DNA of 64,000 nt, from the NCBI GenBank assembly GCA_947396885.1, contig OX377202.1:75736643-75800642 (forward strand), written 5' to 3'. A program made the translations under genes and the position numbers. A model generated the notes under the pieces. It searched no databases. It worked only from the letters and a program-made list of their open reading frames with translations, and had not been told where the DNA came from. Shown one piece after another: positions 23,911 through 36,179 of the stretch; position 1 is the first letter of the stretch, and each line of letters opens with the position of its first letter. The stretch comes from Heligmosomoides polygyrus polygyrus (taxonomy: Eukaryota; Nematoda; Chromadorea; Rhabditida; Heligmosomidae).

Positions 23911-26091
23911 CGTCTTTCGTTGGAGAGCTCTGCTCAATCCCTTTGAGTTATGCCGCGCATTCTACTTCTACGGCATGTCGCAGAAGCAATTTGAACTTAC
24001 AAAATGACATGCGGGGTCTGAACTTACCAATGCCTTTGCTAATTGCGGCGACCAATACCGCAACGAGGAAAGTCCGAACTCCGCCGGTTCGCCGCGTCGG
24101 CATGCCGCCGATGCGATATCATTTGCCGCAGCCGCGACGATTTCCGCGTGTAGAGGGTAGAGATGTGAAGAAGAACTGGCGAATCCTGGATGCCCAGATG
24201 TCTGCTCTCATTACTTCTTGCAATCATTCTTCGTTACATCTCCTACCCGTTCTACTCCTCATTTTCTAAAAGTAGGCTCAAATCCAACTCGATGGTCCCG
24301 TCCTCACCCAGCAGTCCTACTTCCTTGCTTGCTGTGATAAGTTAAACCAACCGTTCTCTTTATAACTCTGGAGGTAGCCATGGGTCTGCAACGACAAAAG
24401 AAAACTGGGCTTGACCGAGTACCTGGGCAAGAAACAGAAAGCGCTTCAAGTGGCTGGAAAAAGCAGTCGTCGTGTTCGCGGCAAAGGCGTCCGCGTATGC
24501 GACAGTAGTCACTGGCGGCACGGAAGTGGTTAATCACAGCGCGGCGGTTTCTGTCGCGGTCGCGACGACCATTCTTGAGTTCGATCCGTTCCCCGCTACC
24601 ACGTGCCTAATGTGTGAATAATCACCTGAAGAGGCTTGTGCACTTCATCACGCTTCAGATGACAAGATCCAGGTTCCCTGGACGGTCCTCAGGAAACGGT
24701 GTTTACACTCCTCCATCAATTGGAGATTTGAAACTATCAATTGTGTGCATCCGTCAATGGAAATGTGGGAAAATCAAACCAAATGCAGTGCGAGAACGAA
24801 TGAGCTTTGGCACTAAGAACACAATCGCATCAGGCGCCGATCGCTAACGGGTGAGCAGCTAATGCTTCGTAAGGAAGGCTTATAGCGAATTCAACAACTC
24901 ATCATGCTCATCATCATGCTTCAGTGGAAACGAACTTACAGCTTGTTAGACTGGCATCCAGTCGCTCAAAGATTCAGCGCAATCTTTCCTTCACGTGATT
25001 TTCTCTGTTCACTTGCAGTTCAAGAAAGTTTCGGCTCGACTAAGGGCTGGACGATAATGCTTTGATAGGACTGCAACAGTAGCGAGACGAGACGAAGCTG
25101 CTTCTTTCGTTACGCCGTCGTACGCGCTTGTGCATCGTTCTTACTCCATCGCAATCAAATATTCATGTGCTGAGCACGATCCGCCGGCATTCAGAGCGGT
25201 CTAACACGGTCGTTTGGCTGTTTTTTCGCGCAGCAGCGATGCAGCCATCTTGTTACCTTCTATTCCCATTGAGCGGCGAAATAATGTGAAGACTATGCAG
25301 ATGCATACTGGTCTGCCAATAACTAGTTCAGTGCCCGTAGCTCAGCAGAATTTCCTTTTAGAAGGTAGGTAACATCGTGTGAAACCTTCTGACTTGACTT
25401 CTCGTAAAGGCGAGAAGCTTCGCAAATAAGGCTTTCGTTTGTGATACTAATTACCTACTTGGTGACTTCTTCGTATGTTGTCCTTTGCTGTCGAACCGGA
25501 TGTTGTCATTGCTTTCAACTAGTCAATTCAAGTTTCTTTGACTTCATGGTCAATAGAAACGTAAACTTTCAAAGATACTTATGTTGGTGATGGGTCTGCA
25601 TCAAAATCTACAAAAATCCATTCCCAATTGTGTTTATCTTTGCGCTTGTGACTATGACTAAGCGTCTACCCTATTCTCCTCGTCACGGTCAGATTTTGTT
25701 TCCTGACCTTTGATGCATTCTGGGAGATAAGAAAGCTTACGTTTTTGAAAGCGATACGTTTGAGTAGTTCTTCGTGATGGAATGCGTCTTCAGTGCTCAA
25801 TTTATAGCTCTTCTTTGGCTAAACCAGCATCACGATGCTCATTAGAGTTGCCACCCGAAATGCTAGGAATATCTTTAGGAAGAGCACATTTTCATTATAT
25901 TTCTTTTTGTCTTCAGATTTTCGGCTGACAGTGTAGTAATCGGCTAGTGTGTTTTCCACATTCTTTGCAAATTACACCACGCCTTTGTTAGTATGAATTA
26001 TCTTTCGAAAGTGGTGTACATGTACGTCTTACGATATTATAGGAATCCAGATGTTGCTCAAAGTGTTCAGTGTTTATTCTTACACTATATA
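23911..26091. other. Unrecognised DNA after the possible gene at 23645
   Basis: A GC-richer block (24000-24600) has open frames on both strands, including a 43-codon basic frame from 24379 (MGLQRQKKTGLDRVPGQETE). No assignable gene or repeat. Confidence 0.35.
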
Positions 26092-26335
26092 GGTGCGTGG
26101 TAGTGCAATCGAAGAAGAGCCGGCTATTGTCTCCATCCGAACTCCAGGTTCCTGACTCGGATTTCCCGCCGGGACAGCCAAGCCCTCCATCCCCTGGGGT
26201 TGCTGATTTGGTACCGGACGTGTATGGGAAGAATAAACACTGACTTGTTCATCGGCTGGCAACAGCAAGTCATTGTATAGGCCAAATAAGCATTCAAATT
26301 CCCTCCACGACATCCCGTAAAATTAGAATGCGATG
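26092..26335 (+). repeat. tRNA-derived SINE, copy 6
   Basis: The head begins AGGTGCGTGGTAGTGCAATC, and the body has AGCCAAGCCCTCCATCCCC, GACTTGTTCATCGGCTGGC, CAAGTCATTGTATAGGCC and the CCACGACATCCCG signature. It ends with the GCGATGCGTCCC block and lacks the usual 3' tail. Confidence 0.85.
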
Positions 26336-26992
26336 CGTCCCTCTATTTTTTCTTTTATTTGTGTATTCTTCATCTCATTTTTGTGCTGCTGTGGACAATC
26401 TGCACTTTGTAGTCACAACTGTGTTCATTTTTCAATAGGAACAAAAACCGCATAATTCAAGTGGCACCTCGATCCGATGCCTAACGAGATCATGCGAGTA
26501 CCGAGTAACTGAATTTCAGTCGTGCCTTTTGAGTTCCTAATCCGCTCGGTGTTGTGATGGCACCTAACTTTCGTCCTGATTCGTATCATCCGCCAGATTC
26601 ACGCCATAGGTTCATTGGTACACTGGATCAAGAATGAGCCCTTATCACGGGAGACGTCTTAAAATAAGCAACTCTTTGGAGTTTTACGTCCACAGATCCA
26701 CACAACCTTCTCTTTATAGGAATATCCAAGCTACGCAGGCAATAAAAAATGTAGCAATTAAGAGCGGTAGCAAGTGCGGAACGGCGGATATTCTTGGTAG
26801 TAAAAGTTCACACGTTGGTGCTGCCTTCGGCAATGTCAGCTTTGATACACACGTCTTGATGCAATCGTAGCTCCTTTATAAAATTTGTATCGACAAGTTT
26901 TCAGCGTAAGTCCAACTGCTCCACAGCGAGTCCCCAATACACCAACGATCTTGCTCTGTCTCAGCTTTTGTTCTTTGCTGTTTTGTATTAGT

Positions 26993-27078
26993 CTCTCCAC
27001 GATATCCCGTAGAAGTAGAATGCGCTGGCGCATCCCAAAAGGGATTGTGTAACGCCGTCCTTTATCTCTTATCTTTTA
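26993..27078 (+). repeat. tRNA-derived SINE, copy 7 (3' end only)
   Basis: Only the last part is present: CCACGATATCCCGTAGAAG, TGGCGCATCCCAAAAGGGAT and AACGCCGTCCTTTATCTC, followed by a TTATC-type tail. The 5' truncation fits target-primed insertion. Confidence 0.82.
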
Positions 27079-29734
27079 TCCTTTCAAGTTATGTGATGTT
27101 GTCATCACCAGATCCTCTAAGCGCCCTAGAAGACAAACAGTAGGGCAAGGTACAGTGCGAAAAGTTTTTTCCGAGACGCTTTGCGGTTTCATGAAGGAGG
27201 AGTAGCATAAGGTAAGATAACTGTAGCACCAACAGAGGTAACCTCGAAAGGATGCAAGGGATGGCAACTAGGAAAAGGGTCCAACATAGAAAACTTTCAA
27301 CCAACTTGCGCGATTACGGCATCTTCGCATGAGGATTAATGTTGTTCTGGAAGCGACTGAAGAAGAAGTTCTTTGAAGCCAAATTAAGGTCGCTATTGTG
27401 TGAAGACTATCTAACGGTGGTACAACGTCTTCCTTCAGGTAGGGTGAAGCATAAAGTTAAATCAATGAATCTGTGGGATGGATCACACATCCTACTTCAA
27501 TGGGGCATCGTGCATTCGGTTCGTGTGCGTTCTTGGCGTACTGTGGTGGCCAGCCAGTGGACATGTCGAGGCGTTATTCTTCTCACTGACAGACAAATTT
27601 GGATCATCTGACCAACCACGAGGGAATGAAATGCTTAGCTCGTCAGTCGGAACCCGAATTTCCAACTTCGATTTGGAAATCACGCTAAAGTCGCGACCTG
27701 CTCCTTTTGCGCTATCCAAATGTAGCACTAGGACAATTCTGGTTCTCCTCATCTCCGAAGCTCTGCCTTGCTTCTTCCGTTTGGTGAATAACGTATATCA
27801 TCGCTCATTCGCAAATTAGTGTAGTTCTGCCTTCGCTGGATGTCCTCAGCCTTCCCAGCCCAACTAGTGATTGTTTTTCTCCTCTCTTTGCTTGCTTCCC
27901 TGCTGTTGTAGATGAAGTCGCGCTTGATTCCGCTAGACGTGCCTTGAAGCTTCCTTTTGTGCCTCTCTCTTCTATATGTGCACCACATATGTAGGTGCAG
28001 TATCAGATTGGCATAGATCAGCTGGCCCTTGCAATTAGAACTAAGCAGTTTCTACTACTCTCTGGGAGACCACAATCCAGACAACTACTTCGAAATTGTC
28101 TTAATTGGGTCAGCCTTTCACGACGACCACTCATTCTTGTTTACTGCATCTCGTTACTCAATTTGCAGCTCAACTCAGTTTCTTCAGAAGTCTCGATACC
28201 TAGTGTCCTCCAATAAAAAGATAATGGATAAATGATGGTGTTACCGTTCCTTTTGGGATGTGCCACGCATTCTATGAATTTCAACAGGATGTCGTGGAGG
28301 CAACGAAATGCGAATGCGTATTTTGCCTATACAATGGCTTGCAGCTGTCGAAGAGCAAGAGTTTTATCCTTCTTAAACGAGTCTGATACTAATTCATCGG
28401 TGTGTAGAAGGTCTGGGTAAGAAATCTCAACCAGAAACCTGGAATACAAGAAGACTCGGGGTAATAGCGTTTCAATGAGGCGATGATGTCCTCCAGGAAG
28501 CAATCACTATTCTCTAGGAACGGATGTTGAAAAAGTGGTTTACACTCCGTGAGTTTTATAGGGCACCACAACACATTTCCTCTATCCCTGCCTCCTCGTG
28601 CCTGAGTAATAAAGTTGTGTAAAACTTGTATTTCATTCTGGTCGATGTTGAGCTAGATGCAACTATATAGCACAGACGGCAAGAGGTGGTAGTTGCTCAT
28701 GAAAGGGCCGAGCATCTGCGAGGTTTGGTGGTCAGTTGAGGTAGAGCTTCGAGCCCCCCCCCCCCCAACCTCAATACGGCGCGATGTCTTGGAAATGACG
28801 AAGCCTTCACTTGCTGAAAACTAAGCCCGACTTGGTTTGGTAAGTTTTGCGTGCAAATACGCTCTCGGTGTGGTCGCTATGATTTTCAGTTGCTTTTGAA
28901 AGCACATTCAAATTCAGGCCTTTACTTGTAATCCCTACAGAACATTTCATGACAGCTATTACAGTAGTAGCCGTTTCCGCCTCGTTCACATGAGAGGCGT
29001 TTCTCCTCTAAAACGGTCCCATTATGCAGCGTACGTTTCCAAATGTATTCCGAACCGTCACAAACACCTACAACGTCGTGCGGGGCGTCGCTGCGTTGCG
29101 CTGACTAATCCACATTCGAGTGAGGAGCACTATTCCACCGGTGATGGTGTTCTGCTCGTCTTTCAAAACATTCTTCGCAGCCCGTCACTCTACTGCGAAG
29201 CAATACTCCATTCTGGCTGCGTTGCCAGAATGCTCACGAAGAGAGCCCATTTCAGCCTCACCAATGCGAGTTTTGGGAGTTCAAAGTAGTTGATCATTTT
29301 GACAGTCGAGGTTGACGCTAGTAAGAGCGAGCTTTCGCTGATGAACTGCCGAAGTGGAAATGCCAATCTTCCTTTCTATTGCACTTCTCATGTGGTGTGT
29401 CGGTCAACGGGAAGGTATCGGGCGTTTCAATTTTAGCAGCTACAAAGCACAGCCCATATATTTGTTAGGAATGAGATCTCTGGAGAACGCTTATAGAAGT
29501 TTACCTAGCTATCTCGCACAATTCCCCCTCCCATTAATGTTGCAAAAAATATTAATAGTTTTACACATGCCTGCTGATTTTTTTCGTGTCTTTTGCCGAT
29601 TTTCTTCTATCTTTATGGCTAGGATTTGGGTAAATTTTATAGTAATTATATCATTAATAAAACTTCCATGGAGGAAATAGTAAATTTCCCAATACAAACA
29701 TTTGTTTTGACTTGTTGAGGATGCGTATTTTAAC
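27079..29734. other. Unrecognised DNA
   Basis: Open frames at 27339-27611, 28990-29289 and 29354-29680 lack motif and splice support. The last starts with a signal-peptide-like MEMPIFLSIALLMWCVG but has no other support. A C11-12 run lies near 28746. Confidence 0.35.
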
Positions 29735-29830
29735 CTGAAAGACGATTGTTTTGATTTAGAAGATGTTCAAGTTGGTTTCAAGAGCATCCAGCCAGATTTG
29801 AAGTGTTCAGTTTGACGTTGAAATGTTATA
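29735..29830. repeat. Single arm of foldback family F
   Basis: GTTTTGATTTAGAAGATGTT, CAAGAGCATCCAGCCAGATT and CAGTTTGACGTTGAAATG repeat the right arm of copies 2 and 3. No partner arm was found. Confidence 0.55.
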
Positions 29831-30186
29831 CAGAACGGGAAGTAGCGCAGGATTCTCGCAAACTTCGTAAACAGCTTCGCAAATATTCAACCTTAACAAA
29901 TCGTAAAAAATTAATCAGCATCCTTTTCTTGAGAAAATGGTTTGCTGGACCAAGAAGCCATTTTCCTTACCTATTATTATGGGCGGAATCGCTAGGTATA
30001 TGCGGCCGTATTTATTGCAATGAGAAGACATTTTTGTAGAGCTTTAGCTTACGGGTCTGCTTGCTGCACAATCAAAGAAAGGTGGGAATGCATATCGCAC
30101 ATAAAACGGTTTTTTTTGTATCAGTTCATTTTGTTAAACCCTCAAGTGGCTGGTACTGAGGTTGTAAGCTCTGATAACGACGTTTT

Positions 30187-30294
30187 GTTGCTATTAAAAC
30201 TCTAGTGCCAGGAGGGACCCGAACCCACACTACCTGTTAACCGGGCAGGAATGCTCTGCGCCAGAAGACCAGGTGCCAAAGTTTTGATCGCAAC
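30187..30294 (-). mobile_element. tRNA-like element with terminal inverted repeats, copy 2 (108 bp)
   Basis: The ends are GTTGCTATTAAAACT and AGTTTTGATCGCAAC. The minus strand carries a cloverleaf-like order: acceptor GGCACCTGG paired with CCTGGCAC, an anticodon-arm-like CCTGCCCGGTTAACAGG and a T arm GTGGGTTCGGGTCCCTC. The length equals copy 1. Confidence 0.7.
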
Positions 30295-31364
30295 GAAGCA
30301 TCGTTCTGAAGTTCATTGTACCATTTGTGTTTCGCAGGTTTCTTGAATCTGCATTAGGGATTTTACACCTGCTAACAACGCTTCATTCGGAATAAGAGGA
30401 GCTGGAAGAAGGCAAATTTTCTGTGAGTTGTTGGTAATGCGAGTTAGTTTTTACTGGAAGTCCAGTACACATGCTTGCCAAATTAATATCATTTTTAAGA
30501 AATTCCAAATTTAGGAAGTCAAGGCAGCATTTCTAAAAAATCACTTCTTCAAATTAGAACTTGTTGCCATTGTGGCTCAGAAAAGCCACAGTGGTAGATA
30601 AGTCAAGAAAACACCAGAAATTAATTGCCTAGCGCTGTTCAAAAAAAATGCATAAGGGTGGGAGAATCCAATTGCAATAGTTTTTCCTTATACACCGATA
30701 CTTATTTTTATGTTGCACCACGTACAAACCTGAATTGTGAATGTTTATCGCATTTCATGCCTCGACTTCCGATTTTACAAAATTCTGTTGTCTTATAAAC
30801 TTTAGTAGTACCCCACGCCTATCTTCGAGGTAGACCGCTTGTCACGATCGTCAGCAGTTTCTGGAGAGTTCTTCACACGCTAACACTGCCGTGCGGAGAT
30901 TTGTAGGGAATGTTATCATCAAGTTATTAGTAAACAGTACTACAAGATAATGCATTTGCTGATTAACACTCGTATGTCCCATTGCTGCCAGAATGCTAGA
31001 GCTTCAGCTGGTGAACCTATTCAGAAAGAGCCATATGGTTTAAAATCGGTAGACACAGACACGTCACCGTGGAATTGTTTTACTTGGTATGACGCTGATT
31101 ACAGCCGAAAGGACCAATGTATGGCATAAGGCAAGGTCTGTTGAGACTCTCTAGCATGGAAAAGTTGAGAACGCTCCTATTACGTTGGCAGATTCAGGCT
31201 TTAACCAGCCATGCAGACTGCGTTTTACCTAAAACAAATTGAAGCCAACACGGACGTGAGTTCAGGGCTAGAGCGGCGATGAATTCGAAAAAAAAAACAG
31301 GAATAGAACACAATTTTTCTTCAAATTATTCGCTTTTTGCATAATCCTATCACACTTGTCTACC
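30295..31364. other. Unrecognised DNA before the hAT element
   Basis: Nothing recognised apart from short A runs. Confidence 0.4.
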
Positions 31365-31372
31365 ATTCGCAC

Positions 31373-32803
31373 CAGGGATGAGCGGATTAACCGTTATCCG
31401 TTATCCGTTATCCGGTTTTCGGGGGTTTTGGTCTATCCGTTTCGTTGTTCGTTATCCGGCGATAATGGGCCGGATAACGAACAACAAATTAGCTGAATCT
31501 TAGCTTTGGACGTGGTGATGGGTGGGCTATGTACAGGATCCTTCACGATCGTAAGAGTGGTCGTCAGAAACGACAGAAGTATTCAAATCTAGAAGGATTA
31601 ATTGAAGTTTCCTCACTTCGGAACTGGTTTTAAAGATATCTAACTTCCAGCCTTCCAGAAGGCGCGCTAAGCCTGTACCATACTTATGTGAGGCCTACTT
31701 AGCACAGAATTGTTCTTTCATCTCAAGTCATGTGCTGACCAAGAAGGCATACAAACTGCTACTAGCAATCGTCAAAAGTGGAGAGCCGCATCCTGGGAAG
31801 AATTTTGACCGCCGATCTTTCCATCGTATCATTTGTGGTTACACGATTGCCGTATGCTCGATTTGATTGCAGGCGGTAATGGTACCTTTTTAGCCATATG
31901 CTGTCGTGAATGATCAAAAAATGCTGCAGTACAGCAGTGAACTAGCAAAAGAAATAGGATTAATCAAAATACATAGAATAAGCAACTTCTCCTTTAAAAA
32001 TTTTAGAGGAGCAATAAACTGCTAAACAAACTTATCATCGTGGGTGCTGAAGATATGTATATTTTCTTTGTTTTTTTTTTTGTGTTTTTTGTGAAACTTA
32101 TCTGCAACATAGGGAACACCACCGTTTTGGGGCTAGGTTGAGTATTCTTCCTCAGATCCAGAAGGTCCGGATGTTATAACTCTTTGAGTGTTTGTTTGCC
32201 GTACACAACTGCTTGCAGCTACTACCAAAGTTGGTATTTTATCCATCCCAGATAATTCCACGTTGAACTACCTTGGATATTGGGATGCTATCGAGCAGCA
32301 ACAACAATAACGGTTCACAGCATGTGTAGGACAAGTTTATGTGAAGTTTGTTTCGCTGGATGTCTCCTGCCTTCTTATTCCCAGACATCGGAAGAATTGC
32401 TCTTCCAAGGACCATATTTTTCAACTGCTCTATTTGAAAAAGAGTTAAGCGCAGAGTAAGGCTGATAAATAAGACAATCCAACCTATCCTTTGGAAACAG
32501 GCGAAAAGCGGGTATTTTGCTGTCTGTGCGTTTGTCTACGTACGAATAGGCAGAAAACCCATAGAGCGTCGTTAATGTTGCGACTGCAAAACGTATAAAA
32601 ACACAACTAAAACGTCCAGAAATGACTTATAAATTAACAGCGCTTCAAGCCCTGATCTGTTGTTGAAATTAGTGTAATTTAAAACGAGTTTTGATTTTTG
32701 CTGTTTGTTCGTTATCCGTTTTTCCGTTATCCGGCCATTTTCGGGCAAAATTATCCGTTATCCGTTATCCGGTTTTCAAAATTTCATTATCCGCTCATCC
32801 CTG
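31373..32803. mobile_element. Non-autonomous hAT-type transposon (1431 bp)
   Basis: The ends are CAGGGATGAGCGGATTAAC at the left and its complement ending CCGCTCATCCCTG at the right. CAGGG...CCCTG ends are typical of the hAT superfamily. The flanks are ATTCGCAC (31365-31372) and GTTCGCAC (32804-32811), an 8-bp target duplication with one difference. Both subterminal regions carry runs of the heptamer TTATCCG in the same orientation, and the left one holds a hairpin (GTTGTTCGTTATCCGG and its complement, 31441-31482). No transposase was recognised inside, so it must be moved in trans. Confidence 0.85.
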
Positions 32804-32869
32804 GTTCGCACGCGGGCACAGATGAAGACCCTCCTGTTACTTCGTTATCTATCCAATCTTCCGGACTCA

Positions 32870-33862
32870 ATGCCAAATCAACCTCATGGCCATTTTCGGC
32901 ACGGCATTCTTCATGAATTCATTGAAGGATCTACAGCACGTCAGGCTGCCGACCAAATTAACCATATATATGGCTTGAGACCTATTACTCATCGCACCTG
33001 TTAACAAATGGTTCGGAAAGTTTTTAACACATTCGCGACGAGAGCGCTCTCGCGCACAATGCGCGCGACGGCCCGCTGCCTTGTTGGCGCGCGCGGGTGT
33101 CCACTCATTTGTGTGGACATCGTCCCTCGCGAGAGTTACTTTCTGTAAGTAAATTTTAATAGATCTTTGGAAGAAGATCTGAACATTGGTTTGTTACTAC
33201 AATTTGGGAATTTGAAAAGAAAATCGAACAAAAACATCAAAAAAGGAAGTTTTTCCCAAAAATTCCCGTCCACACATATGAGTGGACACCGTCCATCGCA
33301 CCCTCTCCGCTGTGTGGACACCGTCGCGAATGAGTTAAGGGGAGATTACCCACTCGAGGACAAAGCAAGGTCAGGAAGGCCAACTGGATTGGAGGGCACT
33401 GAACTACTCCATCTTCTTCGTACCGATAGCTGACAGACGGCACGTCAATTGGCAGAGAAGTTCGAAGTGTCTCATAGGATAGTGGGAATCCATCTGAAGG
33501 GCCTTGGCTTTGCGTGGAAATTTGGAGCTTGGATTCCACATGCCCTGTCAGACACTCAGTGCAAAACCAATGTTGCAAGACTCACAAGAGAAACAATAAT
33601 GGATGTGGGCTGGGAGGTAAGGCCAGCCCAGATCCTTTATTATCCACCGTATAGCCCTGCCCTCGCTCCTACCGACTACCATCTCTTACGTACTCTCAAG
33701 CAAGAAATTGGGGAGAAATATTTTCAAACGAATGAAGACCTCAAAAATTAGATTCAGCAATGGTACGACTCCAGAACTGCAGTCCTTTGCGCGAGAGGAA
33801 TTAGAAAATTACCCAGCCTTTGGAGAAGTGTAGTGGAACAAAATGGAGTTTATCTCAATTGA
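32870..33862 (+). pseudogene. Mariner transposase remnant with internal deletion, split by a MITE
   Basis: The N-terminal part reads FRHGILHEFIEGSTARQAAD then QINHIYGLRPITHRTC. After the MITE it continues DYPLEDKARSGRPTG and LAEKFEVSHRIVGIHLKGLG, then jumps from IPHALSDTQC straight to VARLTRETIMDVGWEV, YYPPYSPALAPTDYHLLRTL and a final VVEQNGVYLN. About a third of the catalytic domain is missing, including TGDEKW and most of HDNARPH, leaving only the last Asp (APTDYH). Stops are present. The hAT element ends only 66 bp upstream. Confidence 0.85.
33028..33334. mobile_element. 307-bp MITE with TTAA target sites (piggyBac-like) inside the mariner remnant
   Basis: Ends are CACATTCGCGACG and CGTCGCGAATGAG, complementary in 12 of 13 positions. 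TTAA stands at each side (33024-33027 and 33335-33338), the target duplication of piggyBac-type elements. Subterminal GTGTGGACAYCGTC motifs occur on both sides. Taking out the insert plus one TTAA restores the mariner reading across the junction. Confidence 0.85.
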
Positions 33863-35133
33863 CATTGTAGTGGTGAAGTAATAAATCTTTGAAGAAATGA
33901 AATGGCTTTAACAACCTAATAGCATTCATTTAAAAAATGCATGAAACACTCCTCATGTTGTAAGTAAAGAAGTGGAAGAGTCAATGTTTTTTTTTTTTTT
34001 GGGGGGGGGGGGGGACAACCAGGTATGTAGTTTCGAACACTCCTGGCTCCTGAAAGGACACCTGGTGAATTTCATAAAGACGTAGGAAACATTCCATCAT
34101 TGTTCGTTGCCTCTCTTCCATTTCTTCCTCGGCTACCTCGCAAGTGATGCGCACGCAAACACCAGGGGTTGTTCTCGAGACTACTTGAATATTCGAGCAC
34201 ATGCGGACGGCAAACAACAAATGTGACAGGGAGCCGTCGCGAATGTCTTAAAATTGCCAGCAGCAACAACAACGGTTCTCATTGAGGATTCTGGTCTAGG
34301 AAGCGAACACGTGCTTCTTATAACGATGTTTTTCACTCCTGGGCGCCAGCAGAATTCGGAACGGGATGTTCCTTTCAGGCGCAACATCGCCTGTGTTTTT
34401 CTGGAAGAATCTATTTTGTGTGAGTAGTGTGGAGAAACTTTCTGAATAAGAGCCATTTCAGTGGCTAAGTGGCTGAACGGTGAACATGTGCATTAGGAAG
34501 AGTTCTGACAGGAAAGTTCTTTAATGTTAGGTGGAGATCTCTGTCGCATACGTAGCGGAAATGATTAAGCAGTTGTTTGATATGAATCGAGGACATGGCG
34601 AGAGGCGTTTCTATGATTACGTTTAACGTTACTTCTTTAAGGAGCTTGTTGTCGGAGTGGAAGGCGACGAATATCAGATGCACCAGCATCATGGCTTTTG
34701 ATTCATATCTGACTCAGGCCAAGCAAATCTTCCCTATCCAGGAAGAATTGGTGGCAAAGGTGTCTAGAAAGGGTGAAACAATGAGTCCGTCGCCTAGCGC
34801 AATGAACCTGCCCCCGCGATGTCCCGTAGATGCAGAATTCGTCGCGCAATTTATGCGGGATTGATTAATACTATCCTTCATCCCACTTCTGTTCTAAGCA
34901 TCAAGAAGATTTCTCCAAAGCAATGTCTCTCTATAGTGTTCAGGTGGAGAGCCTCGGTGAAACAGTTATTCGAGAAAAATCTCCTTCCTGTTTTCTGTCG
35001 GATTGCAAGAGATGCCCTGCATCTGCAGCTTTCGAATAGTGTAACACTTTCCTGGGCGCACCGCCTCCTTAAAACGCGGAGTTATTATTATTATTTATTA
35101 CATGGCTAAAATCCATGTGAAGAACAATATAAT
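33863..35133. other. Unrecognised DNA between two mariners
   Basis: Apart from the T14-G14 block, only short frames on both strands (34072-34456 minus, 34595-34864 plus) without motifs. A short ATT run precedes the mariner. Confidence 0.4.
33987..34014. repeat. T14-G14 homopolymer block
   Basis: Fourteen T followed directly by fourteen G, shortly after the mariner remnant. The G run can form a quadruplex. Confidence 0.95.
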
Positions 35134-35135
35134 TA

Positions 35136-36026
35136 CCAGGCTATCCATTAATTCCTGTCCGAAAATTTTCAAAATTCTATAATTTTCCTTAGAAGTGCTG
35201 TGAATATCAGGCAAGTGTAAAAACCTTCTAGAAGGTTCTCCAGAGTTCCAACCTAGTGGTATATAAGGCGCAGTCGCCGCGTCTAGCTACCAGTACAAGC
35301 TAAAATGGACCAAGGTCGAATTCGTACGTTCGTGTACTACGACGAGTGGCTGCTGGGCAACGACACGGACACCGCGGTCGCCAACATCTGCAGAGCGTGC
35401 AAGGAGGACGCAGTGTCCCAACGCACAGTCAGACGCTGGTTCAATCGTTTCGAGAGCAGCGACACGAGCCTCGAGGACAGGGAACACCCGCTGAAGATCA
35501 TGCACTGCTGCTGGTGGGACGCCAAAGGCATGCTGTACTTCGAGCTGCTCCCGCAAGGCAGGACGGTCACGGCCTCCATCTACACCGATCAGCTCGAGAA
35601 ACTAGCCGCCGCCATTCGAGAAAAGCCTCCCCGACAGGCCTCGGTCCACCTTCTGCACGACAACGCGCGCCCCACGTGGCGAAGGAAGCCCAGCAGAAGT
35701 TGGCGACGCTCGGCTGGGAGACGGTTGCCCATCCGCCGTATTCCCCGGACCTCGATCCCTCCGACTAGGACTTGTTCCGCCCGCTGAAGCACCATTTGGC
35801 CGGAAGAAAATTCACCAACTGCGACAACCTCAAATCCGACATCGCGGACTTCTTCGAGTCGCAGCCCACGGAGTTCAGGGCGAAGGGCATCGGCGACCTG
35901 CCCAATCGATGGGCTACTGTTGTGGATAACTGTGGTGATTATATTGTTGATTAGACTTGTTTTTCAATAGAGTTGAAAAAATTAAAAATGGTGAAATTTT
36001 CGGACAAGAATTATTGGACAGCCTGG
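35136..36026 (+). mobile_element. Mariner element with terminal repeats and an internally deleted, broken transposase
   Basis: Terminal inverted repeats start CCAGGCTATCCATTAATTCC and end in the complement of CCAGGCTGTCCAATAATTCT, with TA on both sides (35134-35135, 36027-36028). The transposase begins at 35305 (MDQGRIRTFVYYDEWLLGND) and holds the paired helix-turn-helix part up to SLEDREHP. It then jumps in frame to MHCCWWDAKGMLYFELLPQG, so roughly 125 codons, including the first catalytic Asp, are gone; 891 bp fits against the usual 1.3 kb. A lost base in the HDNARPH motif near 35674 and a TAG for Tyr after PSD (35766-35768) also break it. The C-terminal frame runs to 35954. It is GC-rich against its surroundings, as a recent arrival might be. 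Confidence 0.88.
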
Positions 36027-36179
36027 TAGAAACAGTATAGAATGACATCCACATGACATTGGCTAACGATCCAGACCAAAGTGTAATAGAATGATTAGAA
36101 AGTATATGCGACAACAAACACCCGGAGAATGAAGAATAGAAAGGAGAACAGACCACGAGGGGCTCTGCCACAAGATCTC

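Noticed and set aside
31441..31482. The GTTGTTCGTTATCCGG hairpin as a separate insertion
   Set aside because: It is built from the hAT subterminal heptamers and lies inside that element.
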